Positions 1 to 5,748 are shown, counted from the stretch's first letter. The stretch: DNA of 5,748 bases from HGM04593 sp964485215 (GCA_964485215.1 CAZAIM010000123.1:1-5748); one strand, 5' to 3'. The notes: a model not told the origin generated them from the sequence alone. Program-made: numbers and translations.

Positions 1-66
1 GCGGGTAAGCGAGTGCAGAGCCAAACTTGTTTGAGCTATGCCGAGCGCAAGCAGGCTCAACAATAA
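1..66. other. Unassigned left edge; possible extragenic repeat or tail of an upstream gene
   Basis: Frame 1 of the + strand is open from the window edge to a TAA at 64-66, so this could be the last 21 codons of an upstream gene, but the peptide resembles no protein end that I know. It contains small nested complementarities: GAGCC at 18-22 with GGCTC at 54-58, and AAAC at 23-26 with GTTT at 29-32. From memory, similar wording recurs between genes in gut Bacteroidales genomes, which would make it an extragenic repeat. That is an impression only; neither reading is secure from this window. Confidence 0.25.
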
Positions 67-79
67 TGTCATTATTGTT
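59..79. repeat. 21-bp A+T-rich palindrome
   Basis: Ten bases (59-68) are exactly complementary to 70-79 around the single base T69. The arms are almost all A and T, so an RNA hairpin here would be weak. An operator-like site or debris of a repeat is as likely as a terminator. It starts just before the TAA at 64-66 and lies 18 nt before the much stronger inverted repeat at 98-142. Confidence 0.6.
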
Positions 80-97
80 AATGGGGAAATTAGTGGA

Positions 98-142
98 AGT
101 AGAAGTAAGGGGAAGCACAAAAAGCTTCCCCTTACTTCTACT
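98..142. repeat. Perfect 19-bp inverted repeat with 7-nt loop (possible terminator)
   Basis: Positions 98-116 pair without mismatch with 124-142, leaving the loop ACAAAAA (117-123). One arm is nearly all purine and the other nearly all pyrimidine, with a GGGGAAGC/GCTTCCCC core nearest the loop. The hairpin would be very stable in RNA from either strand, and its place before the first gene suggests a terminator or processing stop for an upstream transcript. Neither side has a proper run of T after the stem, so the terminator reading is an inference. A small palindromic repeat element is the alternative. Confidence 0.7.
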
Positions 143-315
143 CGACAATACCGCCAGCAATAATTCGTACCGCGTGGGTTGCGAAAAGACGGTGTTGTCA
201 AGTAAAAATAAGAACTCGACGGTACAAGCGGTGAAGGTCGCAGGTGGCACTGCTGAAACCTGTGCAGCACAAACGTGACGGCGGCAGCCGGCTTCCTGTG
301 GCGTTATTAACATAC
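143..315. other. Gene-free stretch with several potential RNA stems
   Basis: No recognisable gene. An 83-codon frame (27-278) runs through this stretch and the hairpin before it, but looks like chance. Several stems can be drawn: 144-153 with 190-199 (ten pairs, one G-U) enclosing a smaller stem near 165-185; 239-245 with 258-264 (seven pairs, one G-U); and 251-255 with 265-269, which competes with the previous stem because no linker is left for a pseudoknot. AGCCGGCT at 286-293 is self-complementary. This would fit a small RNA or a structured leader for the downstream gene, but no covariation can be judged from one sequence and I do not recognise an Rfam family. It could equally be a decayed repeat. 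Confidence 0.3.
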
Positions 316-323
316 TAAATTTG
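316..323 (+). promoter_or_regulatory. Candidate Bacteroidetes -7 promoter element (TAAATTTG)
   Basis: TAAATTTG matches the Bacteroidetes primary sigma factor -7 consensus TAnnTTTG at every fixed position. The expected -33 TTTG is poor: TTCC at 293-296 is at about the right spacing (19 nt) but matches only half. Transcription would start near 330 and give a leader of roughly 48 nt before the ATG at 378. A weaker look-alike, TATTTTTA, lies at 344-351. This is the only good promoter match found ahead of the gene cluster. Confidence 0.45.
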
Positions 324-377
324 CTCGTTTCGGAATATTGTACTATTTTTACACGATATTAGAAATATTACCGACAA

Positions 378-1520
378 ATGCCAGTAAACATAGTTAAGGT
401 AGAGAACAACAGACTGTTGAAACGTTTTGTACGTTTTCCTTGTGAACTCTACAAAGGGAATCCCTATTACGTTCCCGAACTTTATGGGGATGCAATGTAT
501 ACATTGCGAAAGGATCGCAATGCTGCATTCGAGTTCTGCGATGCCGATTATTTTCTTGCATATAAGGATGGCAAGCTTGTGGGGCGCATTGCTGCTATTG
601 TAAATAACCGCGCAAACGAAAAGTGGGGAGTAAAGGCAGCACGTTTCGGTTGGGTTGACTTCATTGATGATGTTGAGGTTGTTGATGCTCTCTTTGCGAC
701 CGTTGAGAAGTGGGCACGCGAGCGTGGCCTTGTTGAAATCCAGGGGCCTCTCGGGTTTACCGACCTCGACCGTGAAGGTATGCTCATAGAGGGCTTTGAC
801 CGCATTGGCACAATGTCTACAATATATAACTATCCCTACTATCCCGAACACATGAAGCGTCTGGGCTATGTGAAGGATGCCGATTGGGTAGAGTATCTTC
901 TGAAGATTCCGAGGGAGCCTTGGGCGAAGGCCGACCGCATATCGGCAATCGTTGAACGCAAGTTCGGCCTTTCTATGGTAAAATGCAAGTCGCGTTCCGA
1001 ATTGGCAAAGCGATATGGCAACTCGTTGTTTGAACTCGTAAATGAGTGCTATGCCGGTCTCTATGGCTATTCGCCGTTGAGCAAGAGGCAGATAGAACAG
1101 CTTATAAAAATGTATCTGCCGGTAATAGATCTGCGCCTTATATCGCTTGTCGTAGACAAGGACGATAATCTCGTTGCATTGGGTGTGAGCATATATTCTC
1201 TTGCCGATGCCTTGCGCAAGGCTAATGGACGCCTTTTCCCCTTTGGGTGGTGGCACATCGCCAGAGCCTTGTTCTTCAAGCATCCCAAGCGTCTCGACTT
1301 CCTGCTTGTTGCAGTCAAGCCGGAATACCAGAACAAGGGCGCGTTTGCCCTGGTGTTTAAGAATCTGCTCGATAACTATCTGACAATGGACCTTGTTGAT
1401 GTGGAGAGCAACCCCGAACTTGAGACGAACATAAAGGTGCAGAGCCAGTGGGACGATTTTGAGAAAGAGCAGCATAAACGCCGCCGCGCATACAAGAAAG
1501 AACTGAAAACTGAATGCTGA
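378..1520 (+). CDS. YghO-type GNAT-fold N-acyltransferase family protein
   Basis: A 380-residue cytosolic protein with no signal peptide or membrane segment. I recognise it as the YghO-like family of GNAT-fold proteins, common in Bacteroidetes and often annotated only as hypothetical or N-acetyltransferase. Residues 58-75 look like a GNAT beta-hairpin (FLAYKDGKLVGRIAAI). Residues 121-138 hold the family signature GPLGFTDLDREG followed by an EG pair. Residues 311-327 contain VAVKPEYQNKGA, resembling the acyl-CoA-binding motif A (Q-x-x-G-x-A/G), so the catalytic fold is probably C-terminal. The start is the first ATG after the in-frame TAG at 360-362. parE begins 20 nt after the stop, suggesting one transcript. 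The substrate is unknown. From memory, the Caulobacter bacterial ceramide synthase is also a GNAT-like acyltransferase, and Bacteroidales make sphingolipids, so amide acylation of a sphingoid base is possible but unproven; no sphingolipid gene is nearby. Confidence 0.75.
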   Translation: MPVNIVKVENNRLLKRFVRFPCELYKGNPYYVPELYGDAMYTLRKDRNAAFEFCDADYFLAYKDGKLVGRIAAIVNNRANEKWGVKAARFGWVDFIDDVEVVDALFATVEKWARERGLVEIQGPLGFTDLDREGMLIEGFDRIGTMSTIYNYPYYPEHMKRLGYVKDADWVEYLLKIPREPWAKADRISAIVERKFGLSMVKCKSRSELAKRYGNSLFELVNECYAGLYGYSPLSKRQIEQLIKMYLPVIDLRLISLVVDKDDNLVALGVSIYSLADALRKANGRLFPFGWWHIARALFFKHPKRLDFLLVAVKPEYQNKGAFALVFKNLLDNYLTMDLVDVESNPELETNIKVQSQWDDFEKEQHKRRRAYKKELKTEC

Positions 1521-1540
1521 AAAGACAAAATACAATATAG

Positions 1541-3499
1541 ATGAGCGAGGATAATAGCTTGGATTTGAACGTAAATGCCCCCGAGACGGCTGCGTATACC
1601 GATGACTCGATACGGCATTTGAGCGATGTCGAGCACATACGTCTGCGCCCGGGTATGTACATAGGTAAGCTGGGCGATGGCTCTCAGAGTGACGATGGCA
1701 TATATGTGCTGTTGAAGGAGGTCATAGACAACAGCATCGATGAGTTCAAGATGGGTTTCGGAAAACGTCTCGAGATAGACATCACCGAGAACCGTACTGT
1801 AACGGTGCGCGATTATGGCCGTGGCATACCACAGGGTATGATGGTGCAGGCTGTGAGCAAGCTGAATACCGGTGCAAAGTACGACGACAAGGTCTTTAAG
1901 AAGTCTGTCGGTCTAAACGGCGTCGGTCTCAAAGCTGCCAATGCACTTAGCACCCGTTTTGAGGTGCGCAGTTACCGCGACGGAGTGGTGCGCTCTGCTC
2001 TTTTCGAGAAGGGTGAGCTTGTCTCCGATGTAACAGAGAACTGTTCCGACGAGAATGGAACATACGTTTCATTTACTCCCGACAACAGCCTCTTCCGCAA
2101 TTATGAGTACCGCGATGCCTACATCGAAACACTGCTCCGTAACTACACCTACCTGAATACAGGGCTTACAATAATGTTCAACGGCAAGCGCATATTGTCG
2201 CGGAACGGCCTTGCCGACCTTCTCAGTGACCGTATGACTGCCGATGCCCTTTATCCGATAATCCACTTGAAAGGTGATGATATCGAAATTGCATTCACGC
2301 ATGCACAACAGTATGGCGAAGAGTACTACTCCTTTGTAAACGGGCAACATACATCGCAGGGAGGAACCCATCAGAGTGCATTCAAGGAACTTGTGGCTCT
2401 TACCGTTCACGACTTCTTTTCGGCTAAGAACTTCGAGTATTGCGACATACGCAACGGAATAGTTGCGGCCATTGCCATAAACATTCAGGAACCGGTCTTC
2501 GAGAGCCAGACAAAAGTGCGCCTTGGCTCTACTACCGTAGCACCCGACCCGGGCAGTATGAGTGTTAAGAAGTTCATAAGTGACTTCGTAAAGGAAGAAC
2601 TCGACAACTTTCTCCACAAGAATCCCGACATAAGCGATGTGATGCTTGCAAAAATTTCTGCAAGCGAAAAGGAGCGCAAGGAACTTGCAGGCCTCACCAA
2701 GCAGGTGCGCGAGAAGGCCAAGAAGGTGAATATGCACAACCGTAAGCTTCGCGACTGCCGCATACACTACAACGATACGAAGGGTGACCGTATGGACGAG
2801 AGCTGCATCTTCATTACCGAGGGCGACTCTGCAAGCGGTTCTATCACCAAGAGCCGCGATGCAAATACTCAGGCAGTGTTCAGCCTGCGAGGCAAGCCGC
2901 TCAACAGCTTTGGGCTGAGCCGTGCGGTGGTCTATCAGAACGAGGAGTTCAACCTATTGCAGGCGGCATTGAACATTGAGGACGGTCTTGAGGGACTGCG
3001 TTATAACAAGGTTATCGTTGCAACGGATGCCGATGTCGACGGAATGCACATCAGGCTGCTGATGATTACATTTTTCCTGCAGTTCTTCCCCGAACTCATC
3101 AAGAAGGGGCATGTGTATATTCTGCAGACACCGCTCTTCCGTGTGCGCAACAAGCGCAAGTTGCCACGAGGCAAGAAGGGGGCTGAAGAGAAGAAGGGAC
3201 ACAAGAGCGACTTCGAGACAATATACTGTTATAGCGAGGAGGAACGTGTGGCAGCAATAGAGAAACTGTCGCCTAACCCCGAAATAACACGATTCAAGGG
3301 GCTTGGAGAAATCTCCCCCGATGAGTTCCGTAACTTCATCGGTCCCGATATGCGTCTTGAGAGAGTGGAACTTCACAAGGATGATAAGGTTGACGACCTG
3401 CTTGCATATTATATGGGCAAGAATACAATGGAACGTCAGAACTTTATCATTGATAACCTTGTGGTAGAGGAGGACAAGGCAGGAGAGGAGGGAGAGTGA
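1541..3499 (+). CDS. parE: DNA topoisomerase IV subunit B (ParE)
   Basis: The ATPase subunit of a type IIA topoisomerase, which with ParC (not in this window) decatenates and relaxes DNA. At 652 residues it is complete. The GHKL ATPase domain shows EVIDNSIDE at 60-68 (E60 the expected general base, N64 for Mg), DYGRGIP at 91-97 and GLNGVGLKAAN at 124-134. The transducer domain carries the QTK loop at 323-325. The TOPRIM domain has EGDSASG at 427-433 and DADVDG at 496-501, giving the metal-binding E427, D496 and D498. Conserved RFKGLGE is at 584-590. The text around the TOPRIM domain (LRGKPLNSFGLSRAVVYQNE) is of Bacteroidetes ParE rather than GyrB type, though the two are close paralogues. A lysine-rich stretch at 536-556 seems to be an insertion. 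The start ATG follows an A-rich leader without a Shine-Dalgarno sequence. The acidic tail ends 1 nt before coaD. Confidence 0.9.
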   Translation: MSEDNSLDLNVNAPETAAYTDDSIRHLSDVEHIRLRPGMYIGKLGDGSQSDDGIYVLLKEVIDNSIDEFKMGFGKRLEIDITENRTVTVRDYGRGIPQGMMVQAVSKLNTGAKYDDKVFKKSVGLNGVGLKAANALSTRFEVRSYRDGVVRSALFEKGELVSDVTENCSDENGTYVSFTPDNSLFRNYEYRDAYIETLLRNYTYLNTGLTIMFNGKRILSRNGLADLLSDRMTADALYPIIHLKGDDIEIAFTHAQQYGEEYYSFVNGQHTSQGGTHQSAFKELVALTVHDFFSAKNFEYCDIRNGIVAAIAINIQEPVFESQTKVRLGSTTVAPDPGSMSVKKFISDFVKEELDNFLHKNPDISDVMLAKISASEKERKELAGLTKQVREKAKKVNMHNRKLRDCRIHYNDTKGDRMDESCIFITEGDSASGSITKSRDANTQAVFSLRGKPLNSFGLSRAVVYQNEEFNLLQAALNIEDGLEGLRYNKVIVATDADVDGMHIRLLMITFFLQFFPELIKKGHVYILQTPLFRVRNKRKLPRGKKGAEEKKGHKSDFETIYCYSEEERVAAIEKLSPNPEITRFKGLGEISPDEFRNFIGPDMRLERVELHKDDKVDDLLAYYMGKNTMERQNFIIDNLVVEEDKAGEEGE

Positions 3500-3500
3500 T

Positions 3501-3941
3501 ATGTCGGGAACAGCTCTTTTTGCCGGAACATTTGACCCATATACGCGTGGGCATCATTCCATAGTGGAACGTGCCTTGACGATTTTCGGCAAGGTTGTCA
3601 TTGCGGTAGGCTGCAATAGCGGCAAGCAGTGTATGCTGTCGGTAGAGGAGCGTGTGGCTGCCATTGCAGAACTCTATTCAGACGACAGCCGTGTCGAGGT
3701 GCTTGCCTACGATGGCCTTACAATGGATTTTGCGCGCGAAGTAGGAGCCACGGTGCTTCTGCGTGGTGTGCGCAGTGTCAAGGATTTTGAATATGAACGC
3801 GAACTTGCCGATGTAAACCGTAAGGTTGGCGGCATGGAAACTCTGCTTATGTTGAGCGAGCCTGAATATGCTTCGTTAAGCAGCAGCGTTGTCCGTGAGT
3901 TGCTCAGATATGGCAAGGATGTTTCGTCGCTACTGCCATAA
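3501..3941 (+). CDS. coaD: Pantetheine-phosphate adenylyltransferase (CoaD)
   Basis: Transfers AMP from ATP to 4'-phosphopantetheine, giving dephospho-CoA, the penultimate step of coenzyme A synthesis in the cytosol. It is a nucleotidyltransferase of the HIGH-like T/HxGH superfamily. AGTFDPYTRGHHSIVERA spans residues 8-25, with T15 and H18 in the TxGH nucleotide motif. LLRGVRSVKDFEYE at 87-99 is the substrate-binding segment, and LSSSVVRELL at 126-135 is the C-terminal ATP-binding signature. At 146 residues it is slightly shorter than the usual 150-160, ending directly after the SLLP segment, but no core motif is missing. It ends with tandem in-frame stops (TAA TAG). The gene starts 1 nt after parE, so translation is probably coupled. 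The purine-rich end of parE places an AGGAGG at 3486-3491, nine nt before this ATG, which looks like a Shine-Dalgarno sequence although Bacteroidetes ribosomes seldom use one. Confidence 0.95.
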   Translation: MSGTALFAGTFDPYTRGHHSIVERALTIFGKVVIAVGCNSGKQCMLSVEERVAAIAELYSDDSRVEVLAYDGLTMDFAREVGATVLLRGVRSVKDFEYERELADVNRKVGGMETLLMLSEPEYASLSSSVVRELLRYGKDVSSLLP

Positions 3942-4035
3942 TAGAGAAACAGTCCGCCTCCTAAAAACCGGCTGTGCGAGCCGCTCCCAATATATAAGAA
4001 AACTTTTATTAGAAATATAAACAGCTTCTTAATGT
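3942..4035. other. Intergenic gap between coaD and the S41 peptidase, with a small hairpin
   Basis: CGGCT at 3969-3973 pairs with AGCCG at 3979-3983 around a 5-nt loop. No T run follows on the + strand, but AAAAA (3963-3967) lies before it. Read on the - strand this becomes a hairpin followed by TTTTT, the form of a terminator for leftward transcription, yet no leftward gene is present. From about 3989 the gap is very A+T-rich, typical of a Bacteroidetes leader. I see no TAnnTTTG element, so the protease may depend on read-through from coaD or on a non-canonical promoter. Confidence 0.4.
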
Positions 4036-5616
4036 ATGAGAAAGTTTATTATGCTTTTTGCAGTGCTTGCCGTTGCTATTGCGGCCAAGGCACAGGAAAT
4101 GCCTGAGCATCTTCTGAAACTGATGTATTCGGGCAATATAATATCTAATTTCTATGTAGATGCACCCGATAACGACAAAGTCGTAGAGGCCGGCATCAAG
4201 GCTATGCTCAAGGAACTTGACCCACACTCTACATACAGCAACCCCAAGGAGACCAAGGCTCTTTTGGAACAGATGGAGGGAGGCTTCGGAGGAATTGGCA
4301 TACAGTTCAATATAGTCTCCGATACTCTTTATGTGATACAGACTACGAAGAATGGTCCTTCGGAACGTGCCGGTCTGCTCCCGGGCGACAAGATTGTTGC
4401 TGTGAACGATACGGCCATTGCCGGTGTCAAGATGGAACGAAGCGAAATAATGTCGCGTCTGCGCGGTAAGGAAGGCTCTGAGGTAGAAATTGATGTGGTG
4501 CGCCGTGGCGTTGGCAAAACATTGACGTTCAGGCTTGTACGTGGCTATATATCTACCGCTACGGTCGATGCAGCATATATGGTCGACAAGAAGAACGGTT
4601 ATATACGCATCACCTCTTTTGGAGCAAAGACCCACGAGGAGTTTGTAGCTAAGCTCGACTCTTTGAAGAGATGTGGAATGAAGAATCTTATCCTCGACCT
4701 CGAGGGCAACGGTGGCGGTTATCTGACTGCTGCTGTGGATATAGCGAGCGAGTTTATCGATGAGGCCCGCCTTGTAGTGTATACCGAAGGCCGCAAGAAC
4801 CCGCGTTACGACTATCTGTCGCGTGGCGGTGGCCGTTTCCGTAAAGGAAATCTCGTTGTGATTGTTGACGAGACATCGGCATCGGCTTCCGAGATTCTTG
4901 CCGGCGCGGTACAGGATTGGGATCGTGGAATAATTGTAGGCCGCCGCACTTTCGGCAAGGGGCTTGTTCAGCGTCCCTTCCAGCTTTTTGACGGTTCTAT
5001 GATACGCCTTACGATAGCACGTTACTATACGCCTACAGGCCGTTGCATACAGAAGCCCTACAACGATTCGGTAAAATATGAGGACGACCTCCTGAACCGT
5101 TACAACAACGGAGAAATGACAAGCGCGGACAGTATACATTTCCCCGATTCCCTCAAGACATATACAAAACGTTTGCACCGCACTGTATATGGCGGTGGTG
5201 GCATCATGCCCGATTATTTTGTGCCGGTAGATACTATGAAGTATACAAAATACCATCGCTCACTCTCTTCACACGGTTCAATAATACAGGCTTCGTTGCG
5301 TTATCTCGACGACAACCGTGAACAGATTGTATCGTCCTATACGTCGATAGCCGATTTTGAACGTGGCTTTGAGGTGAACGACGATTTTCTTTCACAGCTT
5401 CGCGAGCAGGGTAAGAATGATGGCGTGGAACCTGCCGATGATGATGAGTATGAAAGGTCGCTTCCCGAACTGAAGAAGCAGCTGAAGATGCTTGTTGCAC
5501 GCGACCTGTGGGATATGAACGATTTCATGATGATGTATAACCATACTAACGATTTGTTCATCAAGGCATACGAACTGGTTCAGAAGAAGAACCAGGATAA
5601 GTTGATGTTGAAGTAA
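4036..5616 (+). CDS. S41 family C-terminal processing peptidase (Prc/CtpA-like), exported
   Basis: A periplasmic serine protease of MEROPS family S41, which cleaves protein C-termini using a Ser-Lys dyad. Residues 1-19 form a signal peptide (basic MRK, hydrophobic core, AKA ahead of Q20); there is no lipobox cysteine, so it should be released and not lipid-anchored. A PDZ domain lies at about 85-170, with GGIGIQF at 85-91 and AGLLPGDKIVAVND at 112-125. The protease core has NLILDLEGNGGG at 217-228, SASASEI at 281-287 and TFGKG at 305-309. By alignment with E. coli Prc (S430, D441, K455), the catalytic residues should be S283, D294 and K308, with identical spacing. The part beyond about 400 is charged and probably helical, as in Bacteroidetes homologues. 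The 526-residue length is normal for the group. An overlapping ATG at 4032 is out of frame. Natural substrates are unknown. A perfect palindrome follows 8 nt after the stop. Confidence 0.92.
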   Translation: MRKFIMLFAVLAVAIAAKAQEMPEHLLKLMYSGNIISNFYVDAPDNDKVVEAGIKAMLKELDPHSTYSNPKETKALLEQMEGGFGGIGIQFNIVSDTLYVIQTTKNGPSERAGLLPGDKIVAVNDTAIAGVKMERSEIMSRLRGKEGSEVEIDVVRRGVGKTLTFRLVRGYISTATVDAAYMVDKKNGYIRITSFGAKTHEEFVAKLDSLKRCGMKNLILDLEGNGGGYLTAAVDIASEFIDEARLVVYTEGRKNPRYDYLSRGGGRFRKGNLVVIVDETSASASEILAGAVQDWDRGIIVGRRTFGKGLVQRPFQLFDGSMIRLTIARYYTPTGRCIQKPYNDSVKYEDDLLNRYNNGEMTSADSIHFPDSLKTYTKRLHRTVYGGGGIMPDYFVPVDTMKYTKYHRSLSSHGSIIQASLRYLDDNREQIVSSYTSIADFERGFEVNDDFLSQLREQGKNDGVEPADDDEYERSLPELKKQLKMLVARDLWDMNDFMMMYNHTNDLFIKAYELVQKKNQDKLMLK

Positions 5617-5624
5617 TCGGGTCA

Positions 5625-5682
5625 TGTAAAATTGCAAGAACAGCAGCGTGCCATGGCACGCTGCTGTTCTTGCAATTTTACA
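5625..5682. terminator. Perfect 58-bp palindrome, probable bidirectional terminator
   Basis: The 29 bases at 5625-5653 are exactly complementary to 5654-5682 with no spacer, centred on CCATGG. In RNA the last four central bases would form the loop, leaving about 27 pairs. The stem has a G+C-rich inner part (CAGCAGCGTGCC) and an A-rich left and T-rich right base (CAATTTTAC), as expected for an intrinsic terminator acting in either direction. It begins 8 nt after the protease stop codon, so it most likely ends this transcript and perhaps a facing one beyond the window edge. Confidence 0.8.
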
Positions 5683-5748
5683 GAATGCTTATCTTAACGT
5701 GAATTCGATATAATTTTACTCCTCCACCGCAAGCGGTCCCCCTCCTCT
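5683..5748. other. Right-edge intergenic sequence, possible repeat fragment
   Basis: No gene start or promoter is seen. The first part is A+T-rich. The last 30 bases are pyrimidine-rich with a small inverted repeat (ACCGC 5726-5730, GCGGT 5733-5737) flanked by CTCC-type runs. This G-rich text on the - strand resembles, from memory, short sequences scattered between genes in gut Bacteroidales, but the window cuts it off. Confidence 0.3.

Noticed and set aside
239..269. H-type pseudoknot formed by stems 239-245/258-264 and 251-255/265-269
   Set aside because: No nucleotides remain to bridge the seven-pair first stem (258-264 runs directly into 265), so the two stems can only be alternatives.
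27..278. 83-codon + strand frame beginning inside the left-edge repeat
   Set aside because: It runs straight through both inverted repeats, so its middle codes opposite strands of the same hairpin. It has no recognisable domain, and its start lies in repeat-like sequence.
315..1535. 406-codon antisense frame opposite the acyltransferase gene
   Set aside because: It is codon-aligned with the sense gene and open only because the sense gene lacks TTA, CTA and TCA codons. The protein is Cys/Ile/Leu-rich without family resemblance, while the sense product has conserved motifs.
2069..2767. 232-codon antisense frame opposite parE
   Set aside because: Codon-aligned shadow of a highly conserved topoisomerase gene.
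1541..3499. Gyrase subunit B instead of ParE
   Set aside because: The motifs are shared, but the sequence after the EGD motif and around the second TOPRIM acidic motif reads like Bacteroidetes ParE. A small chance of misassignment remains because the paralogues are close.
4009..5256. 415-codon antisense frame opposite the S41 peptidase
   Set aside because: Same codon-alignment artefact; the sense frame carries a signal peptide, PDZ domain and catalytic residues.
1..5748. Defence system, CRISPR array, mobile element or prophage
   Set aside because: No spaced direct repeats, transposase, integrase, nuclease or phage genes are present on either strand; the genes are ordinary housekeeping functions with uniform codon use.

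Overview
The window looks like a chromosomal segment of a gut-type Bacteroidales bacterium (Bacteroides, Phocaeicola, Prevotella or a relative). The signs are protein sequences of Bacteroidetes type (ParE, CoaD, S41 protease), short A-rich leaders without Shine-Dalgarno sequences before three of the four genes, and one perfect match to the Bacteroidetes -7 element TAnnTTTG. Codon use is uniform across the four genes, and there is no transposase, integrase, tRNA, rRNA or CRISPR array.

Layout. Positions 1-377 carry no convincing gene. They hold a possible extragenic repeat at the left edge, two neighbouring inverted repeats (59-79 and 98-142), a stretch able to form several RNA-like stems (144-300), and a candidate promoter (316-323). 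Four genes follow, all on the + strand: a YghO-type GNAT-fold acyltransferase (378-1520), the topoisomerase IV B subunit parE (1541-3499), pantetheine-phosphate adenylyltransferase coaD (3501-3941), and a secreted S41 C-terminal processing peptidase (4036-5616). A perfect 58-bp palindrome (5625-5682) lies just after the last stop codon and is the probable terminator. The last 66 bases look intergenic.

How the genes relate. The first three are packed with gaps of 20 and 1 nt, so they are probably co-transcribed. The protease follows after 94 nt with no clear promoter and no convincing forward terminator in between, so it may share the transcript. The functions are unrelated housekeeping ones: lipid or metabolite acylation (inferred), chromosome decatenation, coenzyme A synthesis and envelope proteolysis. 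They look like a constitutive cluster, not a dedicated system.

I found no strong case for a new biological system. The items most worth a second look are the perfect palindrome, the structured gene-free left end, the unassigned substrate of the YghO-like enzyme (bacterial ceramide synthase is one possibility) and a lysine-rich insertion in ParE.
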